Shown here in pieces: positions 8,331-16,969 of a stretch of 64,000 bases of DNA. The notes beneath the pieces are model-generated. The model did not search any database and had not been told where the DNA came from. It saw nothing but the letters and a program-made list of their open reading frames with translations. Position numbers and translations under genes: made by a program. Numbering within the stretch: position 1 is the stretch's first letter; the number at the start of each line of letters is the position of its first letter. The stretch is from Pseudomonas sp. PA15(2017) (GTDB taxonomy: Bacteria > Pseudomonadota > Gammaproteobacteria > Pseudomonadales > Pseudomonadaceae), in the NCBI RefSeq assembly GCF_001945395.1, contig NZ_MSXV01000037.1, positions 62,001-126,000 of the forward strand. The letters run 5' to 3'.

Positions 8331-8986
8331 CGCGCCGTGGAGGCTTGTGGGCGTTACTGGTATTTACCGTGACGCTGCTGGTCGAATTGCCCGCCCGTTG
8401 GTTGATGGCGCCGCTGCCTGTGCCGTTGGCAGGCATCAGCGGCAGCATCTGGCAGGGCGAGGCCGAGCGCCTCGGTGATCTCGGCCCGCTGCACTGGCGT
8501 TGGCAACCCTGGCGCCTCAATGCACAGGCGAGTGCCGGTTATCAGGGGCAGCGCTGGCAGCTGCAGGTCTCCGGCTGGCCGTGGGCCTGGCATGCCTCGC
8601 TACGCCCCGTCAGCGACCCGCATACGCTGGAGACCGGTTACCGCCTGGCAGGGCAATGGCAGGGGCATATCGAGTTAGAGGGCCGCGGCGCGCGTTGCCT
8701 GTCAGCCAACGGAAATCTGCAGGGAGATGATCTGGCTCTGCTTGCGCCCTGGCAGCTGGAGTTGGGGCAGGCACGTCTGGCGCTCGACTGCAGCAGCGGC
8801 TGGAAACTGGCGGGGCAGTTGAGTTTGCCGGGGCAGCATCAGGCCGACCTGGCCGCCGATCTGCTTGCCCGGCAGGCGCGGCTGACGGGGCGGGTCGAGC
8901 CTGGCGCGGCGCTGCAGCCGGTACTGATCAGCGCGCAATGGCTGGCGCCGGGCGGTAGCGAGGTGTCGCGCAGGATCCGCTGGTAA
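8327..8986 (+). CDS. gspN: Type II secretion protein GspN
   Basis: This is a 219-residue protein with one N-terminal membrane helix (GLWALLVFTVTLLVELPARWL) and a periplasmic beta-rich domain. The PLPVPLAGISGSIWQGEAERL segment is typical of GspN/XcpN. GspN is accessory and present in only some type II systems. It overlaps gspM by ATGA and is the last gene of the operon, convergent with the L,D-transpeptidase 10 nt away. No clear terminator is visible in that short gap. Confidence 0.85.
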   Translation: MTRRGGLWALLVFTVTLLVELPARWLMAPLPVPLAGISGSIWQGEAERLGDLGPLHWRWQPWRLNAQASAGYQGQRWQLQVSGWPWAWHASLRPVSDPHTLETGYRLAGQWQGHIELEGRGARCLSANGNLQGDDLALLAPWQLELGQARLALDCSSGWKLAGQLSLPGQHQADLAADLLARQARLTGRVEPGAALQPVLISAQWLAPGGSEVSRRIRW

Positions 8987-8996
8987 GCGCCGCGTC

Positions 8997-9500
8997 TCAG
9001 GGGCGGATTTCGATCAGCGTGCCATCCTTCACCAGCGCCCAGACTTCGCGCATGTCGGCGTTCTTCATGGCGATGCAGCCTTCGGTCCAGTCGAGGGTGT
9101 GGAAAAACCACTCGGGGTATTCGTCGTCCAGCGGCGTGCCGTGGATCATGATCATGCTGCCCGGCTTCACCCCTGCGGCCTTGGCCTGCGCCTGGTCACG
9201 GGCGTTGGGGTAGGAGATGTGCATGGACAGGTTGTACTTCTCGCTCTTGCGGCGCCAGTCGATCCAGTAGAAGCCTTCCGGCGTGCGCAAATCACCTTCG
9301 CGCAACTTGGCGCCGACCGGCTGCTTGCCCAGGGAAATTCGATAAGACTTAAGCGTTTTGCCCTGGCTGATCAGTTGCAGCCGGCGCTGGGCTTTCTCCA
9401 CCAACACCTTGTCGACGGTGGCCACAGGAGACGCGGGCGCAGCGGCTGCATGCCCGGCCAGAGCCAATAAGAAGAGCGTGAAGGCGAGCAACCAGCGCAT
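8997..9500 (-). CDS. Periplasmic L,D-transpeptidase (YkuD domain)
   Basis: This is a 167-residue secreted enzyme of the YkuD family that forms 3-3 crosslinks in peptidoglycan or attaches proteins to it. The N-terminal 20 residues form a Sec signal peptide (LLAFTLFLLALAGHAAA). The catalytic motif is HGTP followed later by TEGCIAM, with the catalytic Cys at residue 142 (Thr replaces the common Ser two positions before the Gly-Cys). The length and the lack of a LysM domain match the small ErfK/YafK-like members. It is convergent with the gsp operon. Confidence 0.9.
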   Translation of the reverse strand: MRWLLAFTLFLLALAGHAAAAPASPVATVDKVLVEKAQRRLQLISQGKTLKSYRISLGKQPVGAKLREGDLRTPEGFYWIDWRRKSEKYNLSMHISYPNARDQAQAKAAGVKPGSMIMIHGTPLDDEYPEWFFHTLDWTEGCIAMKNADMREVWALVKDGTLIEIRP

Positions 9501-10296
9501 GGAAGTTTTCGACTGAGCAGATGGCCGGCGGGCGGCGGGGGCTCATTCTAAGGCAGTGCTGGGGAGGCGCCTAGGTGCATTGCCATTGGCGACCTGAGGG
9601 GATCGCTCGCCTGCGCCGGATTGACACCGGCGGTTGCACTCAGCTCCTGCAACAGCCGTGACGCCCGGAGTTTAGGTTGACCCGACAAGTTGCTTGATAA
9701 TCAATCCACTGGCGCTGGCGCCATGTTGCCAATGGATGCCAGCAGCCATCGATTGTTGAGCCAGCTCGCTTGCCGCGGCCTTTCCAAATCTACGGCCTGT
9801 CTGTTTCGCAGGAGTACCGCTCGATCGTCGCGCTTCATACAGGCAGAACCATTGATGGTTTCGGCCACTACACTGGCATCGCCGTCCTCTACGATCCCAC
9901 TGAAAGTTCGATCCGGTGCCAACCAAGCGCCCACTATAGCGAGCCGACATTACGGCATACCAAGCTGTGGCAATGGGCTGAATGCCTTGCTCGACCGAGG
10001 CTGCAGGTATACGGCGCTTGCTCCCACGCATCGAGAACAGCCGCTTTACGGGGTGAATGGTAGCTGCCTGGGGCGCCGTGAAATGAAACGCCTCTTGCCC
10101 AGGCGCGTATCACATAAGCTCTGTCGAGCGCTCTGACAAGCGGTTCGGCATCTCGAGCTTCTGGCATCGACACCTTCGCCGTCGTGCAGGGTGGCGATGC
10201 TGTCCTGGCAAAGTGTTGGAAATCGAAAGCCCCTCGGCAAAAGCAATCGGTCGTGCAGCTATGAGAATCTGAATGTGGCGTAATGACATTACATAT
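9501..10296. other. Long gap without a supported gene
   Basis: About 800 nt lie between the L,D-transpeptidase and the Fur box. Several short overlapping frames exist on both strands (for example 9701-9934 and 9672-10031 on the minus strand), but none shows a recognisable motif or a convincing ribosome site. The frames conflict with each other, as expected for decayed or non-coding DNA. No sigma or anti-sigma gene is present here, although the next receptor has a signalling domain. Confidence 0.55.
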
Positions 10297-10315
10297 GATT
10301 ATGAGAATTGTTATC
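10297..10315 (+). promoter_or_regulatory. Fur box upstream of the siderophore receptor
   Basis: The 19-mer GATTATGAGAATTGTTATC matches 15 of 19 positions of the classical Fur box. It lies about 95 nt before the receptor start in an AT-rich stretch, so iron repression by Fur is the likely control. No pyoverdine-type sigma promoter was identified with confidence. Confidence 0.8.
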
Positions 10316-10408
10316 ATTGATGGTCCTGCAAGCAGGTAATGCTCTCCGGTTACCCAAGGGGATGGGTAGGGAGCTAGCAAACCACCACACACACTTAGGA
10401 GTTCATCC

Positions 10409-12772
10409 ATGTTTTGCCCAGCCTATTCACGCCTGGCCAGTGCTCTATCGCTGTGCCTTTGTACCTACGCTGTCGCTGCGCCCGTGAATGTCGATCTATC
10501 GGCCCAACCACTCTCCAGCGCCTTGAATCAGTTGGAGGCGGTCAGTGGATTGCGTGTAGCCTTCGACCCGCAAATCGTTTCAGGTAAGCAGGCACCTGCC
10601 GTGCGCGGCAACCTGGAGCCTGCACAGGCGCTGCGCCAGCTGTTGGTTGGCAGCGGCTTGGTCGCTACCGTGAGTGGTGACACCGCCCAGCTTCATACGG
10701 ACGCGAGCGGCGAGGGGGCTGTACTGCTCGACGGTCTCAACATCAGCGCACAGAGGCGCCTGATGGGGGCAGCGACCACCGAGGGTACGCAGTCTTACAC
10801 CACGGGCTCGATGAGTACCGCAACCAAATTACCGCTCTCTATCCGTGAAACCCCCCAATCAGTCAGTGTGTTCACTCGCCGACGCATAGAGGATCAAGGC
10901 ATCAATGATCTGGAGGATCTGGTGCGCGCTGCTCCAGGGCTTACCCTCAACAAATTCGGCTCTGACCGCCATAGTTTTCAGGCGCGCGGCTTCAACATCG
11001 ACAACATCATGTATGACGGGCTGCCTACCACTACCAGTACTTTCACGCAGGACACCATTGCCTCGGCTGACATGGCCATCTTCGACCGCATCGAAGTCGT
11101 ACGCGGTGCCACCGGCCTGATGACCGGTGCGGGCAGCCCGTCGGCAACCATTAACCTGGTACGTAAGCGGCCTACTGATGCGCCTTACCTGAGCATCAGC
11201 GGCAGCGCCGGTAGCTGGGACCGCTACCGAACTGAGGTCGACGGTTCCAATAAGCTGAACGACTCGGGCACCCTGCGCGGCCGTTTCGTAGGGGCCTACG
11301 AAGACAACAAGAGTTTTACCGATGTGCGTAAGGTTCAGCGTCAGACCTTTTACGGCATTCTGGAAGCTGATTTGAACGATGCGACCACTTGGAGCATCGG
11401 TGCCAGCTATCAGCGTGAAGACAAGAGATCTGACTGGGGCGCCCTACCAAGTGGTCCCAATGGCGAGAAGCTTGGTCTGTCACGTTCCGCTTTCCTGGCC
11501 AACGACTGGTCACGTTGGGATCAGGAGCACTACACCCTGTTCTCCGATATCACCCACCAAATGGACAACGGTTGGGTTGCCAAGTTGTCGGGTACCAAAA
11601 CGTGGTCGGAGGCTGATACCTTTTCCAGCTACCCACAGTGGCGTGGCTCCGATGTCATTCAGTCGAGCGGGCAGTACTTTAATAAGGATAAACAAAATAA
11701 TCTGGATGCATCGCTTTCAGGCCCATTCCAGCTTTTTGGGCAAGAACATAATGCGTTTCTGGGCGCCAGCCGCCGCCAGGAAAAATTCGATCAGGTCGGT
11801 GGTTGGTGGCCAAGTGATGAGCGCATCAATATTTATAATTTCTATCACAATGTTCCAAAACCATCGACCCCCCGTAATCCCTATGCATCACGCTACACAA
11901 AGACCGAAGAAGCCGTTTATGGTGGTGTACGCCTTAACCCCATCGAGCCGCTGCACGTAATTCTTGGCGGGCGTGCCAGTTGGTACGAATACGAGAGCCG
12001 TTCCGGCGGTAGAGACTACAAAGTCGTTCGTGAAGTGACGCCCTATGCTGGCGTCGTGTACGACCTTGATGACACTTACTCGGTATACGCGAGCTATACC
12101 GAAATCTTCCAGCCTCAAAATGCAAGAGATACTTCCGATTCGGTGCTAGACCCGATGACCGGAAAAAGCTATGAGATCGGCCTGAAGGGTGAGTATTTCG
12201 AGGGCGGGTTGAATGCCTCCGTTGCACTGTTCGATATGACTCAGCATGGGCGGGCCTACGCGCTGAATCCTCAGCCGCAAAGTTGCAGGGATAGAAACAT
12301 TACATGCTCTGCTGCTGCTGGCGAAGTGCGCAGCCAAGGTATCGATGCCGAGCTGAGTGGAGCATTGACAGCCAATTGGCAGCTCTCGGCTTCTTACGTT
12401 TACCTCTATAGCAAGTACACCAAGGATGCCCGCAATAAAGGCAAGTTGTTTGCTCCGGAACAGCCCAAGCATCTGATCAAGGTGGCGACCAGTTATGACC
12501 TGAGTGGTGAGTTGAGCGGGTGGCGTGTGGGTGCCGACATCGTCACGCAGAGCGACACCTATCGGCGCGTAGGTACTGGACATTCCGAGCAGGATGCTTA
12601 CTCGGTAGTGGGGTTGATGGCCGGCTACCGATTCAGCGAAAACTGGGATGGCCGCGTCAATTTCAATAACGTCTTTGATAAAAAATACTGGGATGGTCTT
12701 CCTGGCAGTGGCGGTGGCGGTGTGTATGGCGATCCGCGCAACCTGATGTTCTCGTTGAAGTGGACACTCTAA
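10409..12772 (+). CDS. TonB-dependent ferric-siderophore receptor with N-terminal signalling (STN) domain
   Basis: This is a 787-residue outer-membrane receptor. The signal peptide covers about residues 1-24. An STN domain follows (VNVDLSAQPLSSALNQLEAVSGLRVAF). The plug begins near residue 125 (IRETPQSVSVFTRRRIEDQ, then PGLTLNKFG and VVRGATGLMTGAGSPSATINLVRKRP). The C-terminal beta-barrel ends in DPRNLMFSLKWTL. The RGATGLMTG...INLVRKRPT pattern and overall length match FpvA/FhuE-type hydroxamate or pyoverdine receptors; the exact ligand cannot be read. An STN domain usually works with an anti-sigma/sigma pair, but none is adjacent. A Fur box precedes the gene and a strong terminator follows. 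Confidence 0.92.
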   Translation: MFCPAYSRLASALSLCLCTYAVAAPVNVDLSAQPLSSALNQLEAVSGLRVAFDPQIVSGKQAPAVRGNLEPAQALRQLLVGSGLVATVSGDTAQLHTDASGEGAVLLDGLNISAQRRLMGAATTEGTQSYTTGSMSTATKLPLSIRETPQSVSVFTRRRIEDQGINDLEDLVRAAPGLTLNKFGSDRHSFQARGFNIDNIMYDGLPTTTSTFTQDTIASADMAIFDRIEVVRGATGLMTGAGSPSATINLVRKRPTDAPYLSISGSAGSWDRYRTEVDGSNKLNDSGTLRGRFVGAYEDNKSFTDVRKVQRQTFYGILEADLNDATTWSIGASYQREDKRSDWGALPSGPNGEKLGLSRSAFLANDWSRWDQEHYTLFSDITHQMDNGWVAKLSGTKTWSEADTFSSYPQWRGSDVIQSSGQYFNKDKQNNLDASLSGPFQLFGQEHNAFLGASRRQEKFDQVGGWWPSDERINIYNFYHNVPKPSTPRNPYASRYTKTEEAVYGGVRLNPIEPLHVILGGRASWYEYESRSGGRDYKVVREVTPYAGVVYDLDDTYSVYASYTEIFQPQNARDTSDSVLDPMTGKSYEIGLKGEYFEGGLNASVALFDMTQHGRAYALNPQPQSCRDRNITCSAAAGEVRSQGIDAELSGALTANWQLSASYVYLYSKYTKDARNKGKLFAPEQPKHLIKVATSYDLSGELSGWRVGADIVTQSDTYRRVGTGHSEQDAYSVVGLMAGYRFSENWDGRVNFNNVFDKKYWDGLPGSGGGGVYGDPRNLMFSLKWTL

Positions 12773-12801
12773 ACGCTCACCGATCACGTTTTTGACTCGT
12801 A

Positions 12802-12837
12802 ACAGAAACGCCCCGGCTTCGGCCGGGGCGTTTCTGT
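12802..12837 (+). terminator. Rho-independent terminator after the siderophore receptor
   Basis: A perfect 16-bp stem (12802-12817 with 12822-12837) closes a TTCG tetraloop. The arm ends in TTTCTGT and is followed by ATT. It lies 30 nt after the receptor stop. Its near symmetry may let it also act for the convergent pirin gene. Confidence 0.9.
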
Positions 12838-12853
12838 ATTGGTCACTCAATTT

Positions 12854-12914
12854 GTAGCCTGCGGTTGAGCGAAGCGATACCCAGGACGATGCGTTCCGGC
12901 TACCGCTCAACCGC
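12854..12914. repeat. Interspersed palindromic repeat
   Basis: Begins GTAGCCTGCGGTTGAGCG. The 10-mer GCGGTTGAGC (12861-12870) recurs as its inverse at 12905-12914. The same family is found in reverse orientation near 57911-57945, sharing GTAGCCTG, GTTGAGCG and AGCGATACCCAGGA. It lies between the convergent receptor and pirin genes, a usual place for such elements. Confidence 0.7.
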
Positions 12915-12926
12915 AGTCATCGACCA

Positions 12927-13649
12927 TCAGTACAACGACGGCAGCTCGTTGGGCCGCAGGTCGAACACCAGCACTTCGGCCTGATGGCCATTGCTCAGGT
13001 GCAGGTCGCGGGCATCGCGTACTCGCACACCGTCACCGGCCTGCAGCTGCTCGCCGTTGAGCTGGACGCTGCCGCGGGCCACATGAACGTAGGCGTAGCG
13101 GTCATCGCCGAGTTGCAGGTGCGCCTGCTCGTCACCGTCGAACAAACCGGCGTAGACGCGGGCGTTCTGGCGCACGGTCAGCGAGCCATCTGCGCCATCG
13201 GGCGAGATGATCAGATGCAGGCGGCCGCGTTTCTGCGCTTCGCGGAAGTGCTCCTGCTGGTAGCGCGGTTCGGCCTGGCGTTCGCCCGGCACGATCCATA
13301 TCTGCAGGAAGTGCACCGGCTCGCTGCGCGAGTGGTTGAACTCGCTATGCGACACGCCGGTACCGGCGCTCATCAGTTGCACGTCGCCAGTGCGGATCAC
13401 CGAGCCGGTGCCCAGGCTGTCCTTGTGCTCCAGTGCGCCTTGCAGCACATAGGAAAAGATCTCCATGTTGCGGTGCGGGTGCTCGCCGAAACCCTGGCCG
13501 GCGGCCACGGTATCGTCGTTGATCACCAGCAGGTCGGAGAAGCCGCGCTCTTTCGGGTTGTTGTAGCTGGCGAACGAAAAGGTGTGGAAGGAATTGAGCC
13601 AGCCATGATTGGCGTGGCCACGATCGGTCGATTTCCGGATAGCCAGCAT
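12927..13649 (-). CDS. Pirin-family bicupin protein (YhaK/quercetinase-like)
   Basis: This is a 240-residue bicupin. The N-terminal cupin carries the metal-binding pattern HPHRNMEIFSYVLQGALEHKD (two His early; His and Glu later), and the early segment HGWLNSFHTFSFASY is typical of pirins of the YhaK type. The ATG at 13649 has a GGAGGA site 6 nt upstream; the frame is open 14 codons further, but that start lacks support. Some members have quercetin 2,3-dioxygenase activity and others act as redox sensors; the physiological role here is unknown. The neighbouring LysR gene lies upstream on the same strand. Confidence 0.9.
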   Translation of the reverse strand: MLAIRKSTDRGHANHGWLNSFHTFSFASYNNPKERGFSDLLVINDDTVAAGQGFGEHPHRNMEIFSYVLQGALEHKDSLGTGSVIRTGDVQLMSAGTGVSHSEFNHSRSEPVHFLQIWIVPGERQAEPRYQQEHFREAQKRGRLHLIISPDGADGSLTVRQNARVYAGLFDGDEQAHLQLGDDRYAYVHVARGSVQLNGEQLQAGDGVRVRDARDLHLSNGHQAEVLVFDLRPNELPSLY

Positions 13650-13769
13650 GATGAATCCTCCAGGTGGTGGCGCTGCCTCTATCGGCGGCATGGAAGGAAT
13701 GTTACTGACTATCTTCGGATTGATTAACCGGCTGAAAATGGAATTATTGTCCGTTTCAGGTTGACAGTT

Positions 13770-14657
13770 TCAGGCGCTGAGGTGCTCGATCTGCTGCTTG
13801 ATGAAATCCGAGAACACCTGCACCGCACGGGCCGACTGGCGATGTTGCGGATACACCGCATACACCGCCGCCGACGCCGGCCAGTGCTGTTCGAGTATCG
13901 GCACCAGCGCACCGCTCGCCAGGGCCTGGCCGACGATGAAGGTGGGCAGGTAGGCGATGCCCATGCCGGCGATGGCCGCATCGCGAATCAGCTCGCCGTT
14001 GTTGGCACGCAGCTGGCCGCGCATGCCCAGGTTCCTCGGCTTGCCGGCCTCGCGCAGGCGCCACTCCACGTGGCGGCTGTGCCCGTAGAGCAGGCACGCG
14101 TGCTGCTGCAAGGCGTCGAGGTCGGCCGGTGTGCCATGTTGCTGGAGGTAAACGGGGCTGGCGCAGAGGATGGTCTGCATGTCGGTCAGGCGCTTGGCGA
14201 TCAGGCTCGAGTCTTCCAGGGTGCCGATGCGGATCGACATGTCGTAGCCGTCGGCGAGCAGGTCGACGGCGCGGTCGTTGAGGTCGATCTCCAGGTTGAT
14301 GTGCGGGTGCTGCTGCATGAACAGCGGCAGCACGTGGCTCAGGTGCAGGGTGGCGAAGGTCATCGGTGCGCTGACCCGCAGGGTACCGCGCAGAGACGCG
14401 CCCTGGGCCGACACCAGCTCCTGGGCATCGCGCAGGTCGGCGAGAATGGTGGTGGCCTTGTCGTATAGCAGCAGGCCCAGCTCGGTGGCCTGCAGACGGC
14501 GCGTGGTGCGGTTGAGCAGGCGCACGCCTAGCAGTGCCTCCAGGGCGGCGACGCGACGGCTGACGTACTGTTTGGTCACCCCGAGGGTATCGGCGGCGGC
14601 GGTAAAGCTGCCGGCGTCCAGGGTGGTGACGAACAGGCGCAGGTCTTCGACGTTCAT
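13770..14657 (-). CDS. LysR-family transcriptional regulator
   Basis: This is a 295-residue regulator. The N-terminal winged helix-turn-helix (MNVEDLRLFVTTLDAGSFTAAADTLGVTKQYVSRRVAALE, residues 1-40) is followed by an effector-binding domain with VSAPMTFATLHLSHVLPLFM. The ATG at 14657 has GAGA about 6 nt upstream; the longer frame is not supported. It is divergent from the aminotransferase gene (98 nt between starts) and just upstream of the pirin gene, so either may be its target. The TLGVTKQYVSRR recognition helix resembles the CrgA/PecT-like subgroup. Confidence 0.9.
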   Translation of the reverse strand: MNVEDLRLFVTTLDAGSFTAAADTLGVTKQYVSRRVAALEALLGVRLLNRTTRRLQATELGLLLYDKATTILADLRDAQELVSAQGASLRGTLRVSAPMTFATLHLSHVLPLFMQQHPHINLEIDLNDRAVDLLADGYDMSIRIGTLEDSSLIAKRLTDMQTILCASPVYLQQHGTPADLDALQQHACLLYGHSRHVEWRLREAGKPRNLGMRGQLRANNGELIRDAAIAGMGIAYLPTFIVGQALASGALVPILEQHWPASAAVYAVYPQHRQSARAVQVFSDFIKQQIEHLSA

Positions 14658-14755
14658 GGGCATTCTCGTTGGCAGGGCGGCGATTATTACCGGGTGCGTG
14701 GGCTTCACGCCATCGGCTATCCTCGGCGTCTGCCTCAACTGCCCAGGACGCGTCG

Positions 14756-15904
14756 ATGTTCACCAGCAAGTTGCCCGCTGTCGGCACCACCATCTTCACC
14801 ACCATGTCCCAGCTCGCGGCCCAGACGGGCGCCATCAACCTGTCCCAGGGCTTCCCGGACTTCGACGGCCCCGAAGCGCTGCGCGAGGCACTGGCCCGGC
14901 ATGTGGCGGCGGGGCACAACCAGTACGCAGCGATGACCGGGGTGCCGGCACTGCGCGAGCAGATCGCCCTGAAGATCGAGCGGCTGTACGGGCGCAACGT
15001 CAGTGCGGACAGCGAGGTGACCGTCACGCCGGGCGCCACCCAGGCGATCTTCTGCGCGATCCAGGCGCTGATCCATCCCGGCGACGAGGCCATCGTCTTC
15101 GACCCCTGTTACGACAGCTACGACCCGAGTGTGACCCTGGCCGGTGGGCGCTGTATCCACGTGCCGCTGGCGCAGGGGAGCTTTGCCATCGACTGGCAAC
15201 GCCTGGAGGCAGCGCTGAGCCCGCGTACCCGGCTGATCATCCTCAACACGCCGCACAACCCCAGCGGCGCGCTGATAGGCCGCGACGAGCTGGACCGCCT
15301 GGCCGCGCTGATCCGCGCTCGCGACATCCATATCGTCAGCGACGAAGTCTACGAGCACCTGGTGTTCGACGGCCGCCAGCACGCCAGCATATTGGCTCAC
15401 GACGAGCTGTACGCACGGGCCTTGGTGGTCAGCTCGTTCGGCAAGACCTACCACGTGACCGGCTGGAAGACCGGCTACGTGGTGGCGCCGCCCGCGCTGA
15501 GCGCCGAGCTGCGCAAGGTTCACCAGTACGTGAGCTTCTGTGGGGTGACGCCATTGCAGCACGCGCTGGCCGATTTCATGGCCGCCTGCCCCGAGCATGT
15601 GAGCGAGCTGCCGGCGTTCTACCAGGCCAAGCGCGATCTGTTCTGCGACCTGCTGGCCGGTTCGCGTTTCACCTTCACGCGTACGCCGGGCACCTATTTC
15701 CAGCTGGCCGATTATGCGGCGATCCGTCCGGATCTGGACGACGTGGCCGTGGCCCAGTGGCTGACCCGCGAGCATGGCGTGGCGGCGATTCCGGTCTCGG
15801 TGTTCAGCGAGCGGCCCGACCCGGCGCAGCGCCTGGTGCGCTTCTGCTTCGCCAAGCGCGAGGACACCCTGCGCCAGGCCGCGGAAAGACTGCGCGCCAT
15901 CTAG
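14756..15904 (+). CDS. PLP-dependent methionine/glutamine aminotransferase (YbdL-like)
   Basis: This is a 382-residue fold-type I aminotransferase close in length and pattern to E. coli YbdL. Characteristic segments are INLSQGFPDFDGP near the N-terminus, NTPHNPSGA for substrate/PLP binding, VSDEVYEHL, and SSFGKTYHVTGWKTGY with the PLP lysine at residue 230. The ATG at 14756 gives the expected beginning; the frame runs further upstream. The next gene encodes an omega-amidase, a pairing that suggests transamination of 4-methylthio-2-oxobutyrate with glutamine as donor (methionine salvage). This is inferred from family knowledge and context. Confidence 0.9.
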   Translation: MFTSKLPAVGTTIFTTMSQLAAQTGAINLSQGFPDFDGPEALREALARHVAAGHNQYAAMTGVPALREQIALKIERLYGRNVSADSEVTVTPGATQAIFCAIQALIHPGDEAIVFDPCYDSYDPSVTLAGGRCIHVPLAQGSFAIDWQRLEAALSPRTRLIILNTPHNPSGALIGRDELDRLAALIRARDIHIVSDEVYEHLVFDGRQHASILAHDELYARALVVSSFGKTYHVTGWKTGYVVAPPALSAELRKVHQYVSFCGVTPLQHALADFMAACPEHVSELPAFYQAKRDLFCDLLAGSRFTFTRTPGTYFQLADYAAIRPDLDDVAVAQWLTREHGVAAIPVSVFSERPDPAQRLVRFCFAKREDTLRQAAERLRAI

Positions 15905-15910
15905 CACCTT

Positions 15911-15945
15911 GTAGGGCGGACAACCGCGAAGCGTTGTCCACCGCC
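15911..15945. repeat. Short palindromic interspersed repeat
   Basis: The element starts GTAGGGCGGACAAC and its other arm reads GTTGTCCACCGCC, giving an imperfect hairpin with a GCGAA-type loop. It belongs to the same broad family as the element at 5372-5447. It lies between the aminotransferase and omega-amidase genes, so it would be transcribed if the two are an operon. Confidence 0.7.
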
Positions 15946-15974
15946 TGGTATGCGATATCACGGGAGCGACATCG

Positions 15975-16757
15975 ATGAGCAAACAAGACCACCTCGAACT
16001 GGCGCTGATCCAGAGCGACCTCGCCTGGCACGATCCTGCGGCCAATCGCGCGCATTTCGAAAAGCAGCTGCAGCAGGCCGTGGACGCCGATCTGATAATC
16101 CTGCCGGAGATGTTCAGCACCGGTTTTTCCATGCAGTCCGCCGATCTGGCCGAGTTGGAAGATGGGCCGACCAGCCGCTGGCTCTGCGAGCAGGCGCAGC
16201 GCTCCGATGCGGTGATCACCGGCAGCCTGATCATCCAGGCCGCCGACGGCAGCTACCGCAACCGGCTGCTGTGGGCGCGGCCGGATGGTTCGCTGGCCCA
16301 CTACGACAAGCGCCACCTGTTTCGCATGGCCGGCGAACACCAGCACTACGCTGCCGGCGAGCGTCAGGCGCTGTTCGAGGTCAAGGGGTGGCGCGTGCGC
16401 CCGTTGATCTGCTACGACCTGCGTTTTCCAGTATGGAGCCGCGATGCCGAAGGCACCGACCTGCTGCTCTATACCGCCAACTGGCCGGCAGCGCGGCGCC
16501 TGCACTGGAACCGCCTGTTGCCGGCGCGGGCCATCGAAAACCTCTGCTACGTGGCCGCGGTCAATCGCATCGGTGTGGACGGCAAGGGTCATCCCTACAG
16601 CGGCGATTCCCAGGTGCTGGATTTCCAGGGCGACAGCCTGCTCGATGCCAGCGATAGGGCCGGCGTATTTCAACAGCGCCTCGACGGCTTGGCCCTGGCC
16701 GCCTACCGCGAGCGCTTCCCAGCGCATCAGGATGCTGATCCGTTCGAATTTCGCTGA
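15975..16757 (+). CDS. Omega-amidase of the nitrilase superfamily (YafV-like)
   Basis: This is a 260-residue carbon-nitrogen hydrolase. The catalytic triad is visible as Glu45 (ILPEMFSTGFSM), Lys112 (YDKRHLFRMAGE) and Cys146 (LICYDLRFPVW). These surrounding sequences are typical of YafV/Nit2 omega-amidases, which hydrolyse 2-oxoglutaramate to 2-oxoglutarate and ammonia. The preceding aminotransferase would produce that compound if it uses glutamine, so the pair likely forms a glutamine transaminase-omega-amidase route that pulls methionine salvage forward. Confidence 0.9.
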   Translation: MSKQDHLELALIQSDLAWHDPAANRAHFEKQLQQAVDADLIILPEMFSTGFSMQSADLAELEDGPTSRWLCEQAQRSDAVITGSLIIQAADGSYRNRLLWARPDGSLAHYDKRHLFRMAGEHQHYAAGERQALFEVKGWRVRPLICYDLRFPVWSRDAEGTDLLLYTANWPAARRLHWNRLLPARAIENLCYVAAVNRIGVDGKGHPYSGDSQVLDFQGDSLLDASDRAGVFQQRLDGLALAAYRERFPAHQDADPFEFR

Positions 16758-16863
16758 ACATTTTCCCCCGGATAGCCTTGGTGGGCGCCTCCGTATCAGC
16801 AGAGCATCGCAGCAGCAATTTTTTGAACGTTAGCCATTACACCAGCTAATCACGCAAAAAAAG

Positions 16864-16903
16864 TGCGCAAGAAGTTGCGCAGTGGTGCGCAACTTCTTGC
16901 GCA
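16864..16903. promoter_or_regulatory. 18-bp perfect inverted repeat built from TGCGCA motifs
   Basis: TGCGCA-AGAAGT-TGCGCA (16864-16881) and its exact inverse (16886-16903) are separated by GTGG. Each arm is itself bounded by the self-complementary hexamer TGCGCA. It could be an operator, a cruciform or a hairpin; there is no T-run after it. Confidence 0.75.
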
Positions 16904-16941
16904 GTTCTACGACAGCCTTATTTCTTCTGCGGATTGTTTGG

Positions 16942-16962
16942 TTATCAACAGTTTTATCCACA
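16942..16962 (+). promoter_or_regulatory. Two DnaA-box-like 9-mers
   Basis: TTATCAACA (16942-16950) and TTATCCACA (16954-16962) lie in direct orientation 12 nt apart. The second equals the consensus high-affinity DnaA box and the first differs at one position. They lie between the TGCGCA elements. Chance occurrence of one box is plausible; the pair beside repeats is less so. Confidence 0.5.
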
Positions 16963-16969
16963 AGAAAAG

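Noticed and set aside
9672..10136. Overlapping frames of 77-148 codons on both strands in the gap before the siderophore receptor
   Set aside because: They conflict with each other, lack convincing ribosome sites and show no recognisable domain; treated as unsupported.
16864..16903. Reading the TGCGCA inverted repeat as a Rho-independent terminator of the omega-amidase gene
   Set aside because: No T-run follows, it lies over 100 nt after the stop, and a related element recurs at 16970.
16942..16962. Chromosomal oriC suggested by DnaA-box-like sites
   Set aside because: Only two sites, no dnaA, dnaN or rnpA neighbours and no long AT-rich unwinding region; kept only as part of a regulatory or plasmid-origin hypothesis.
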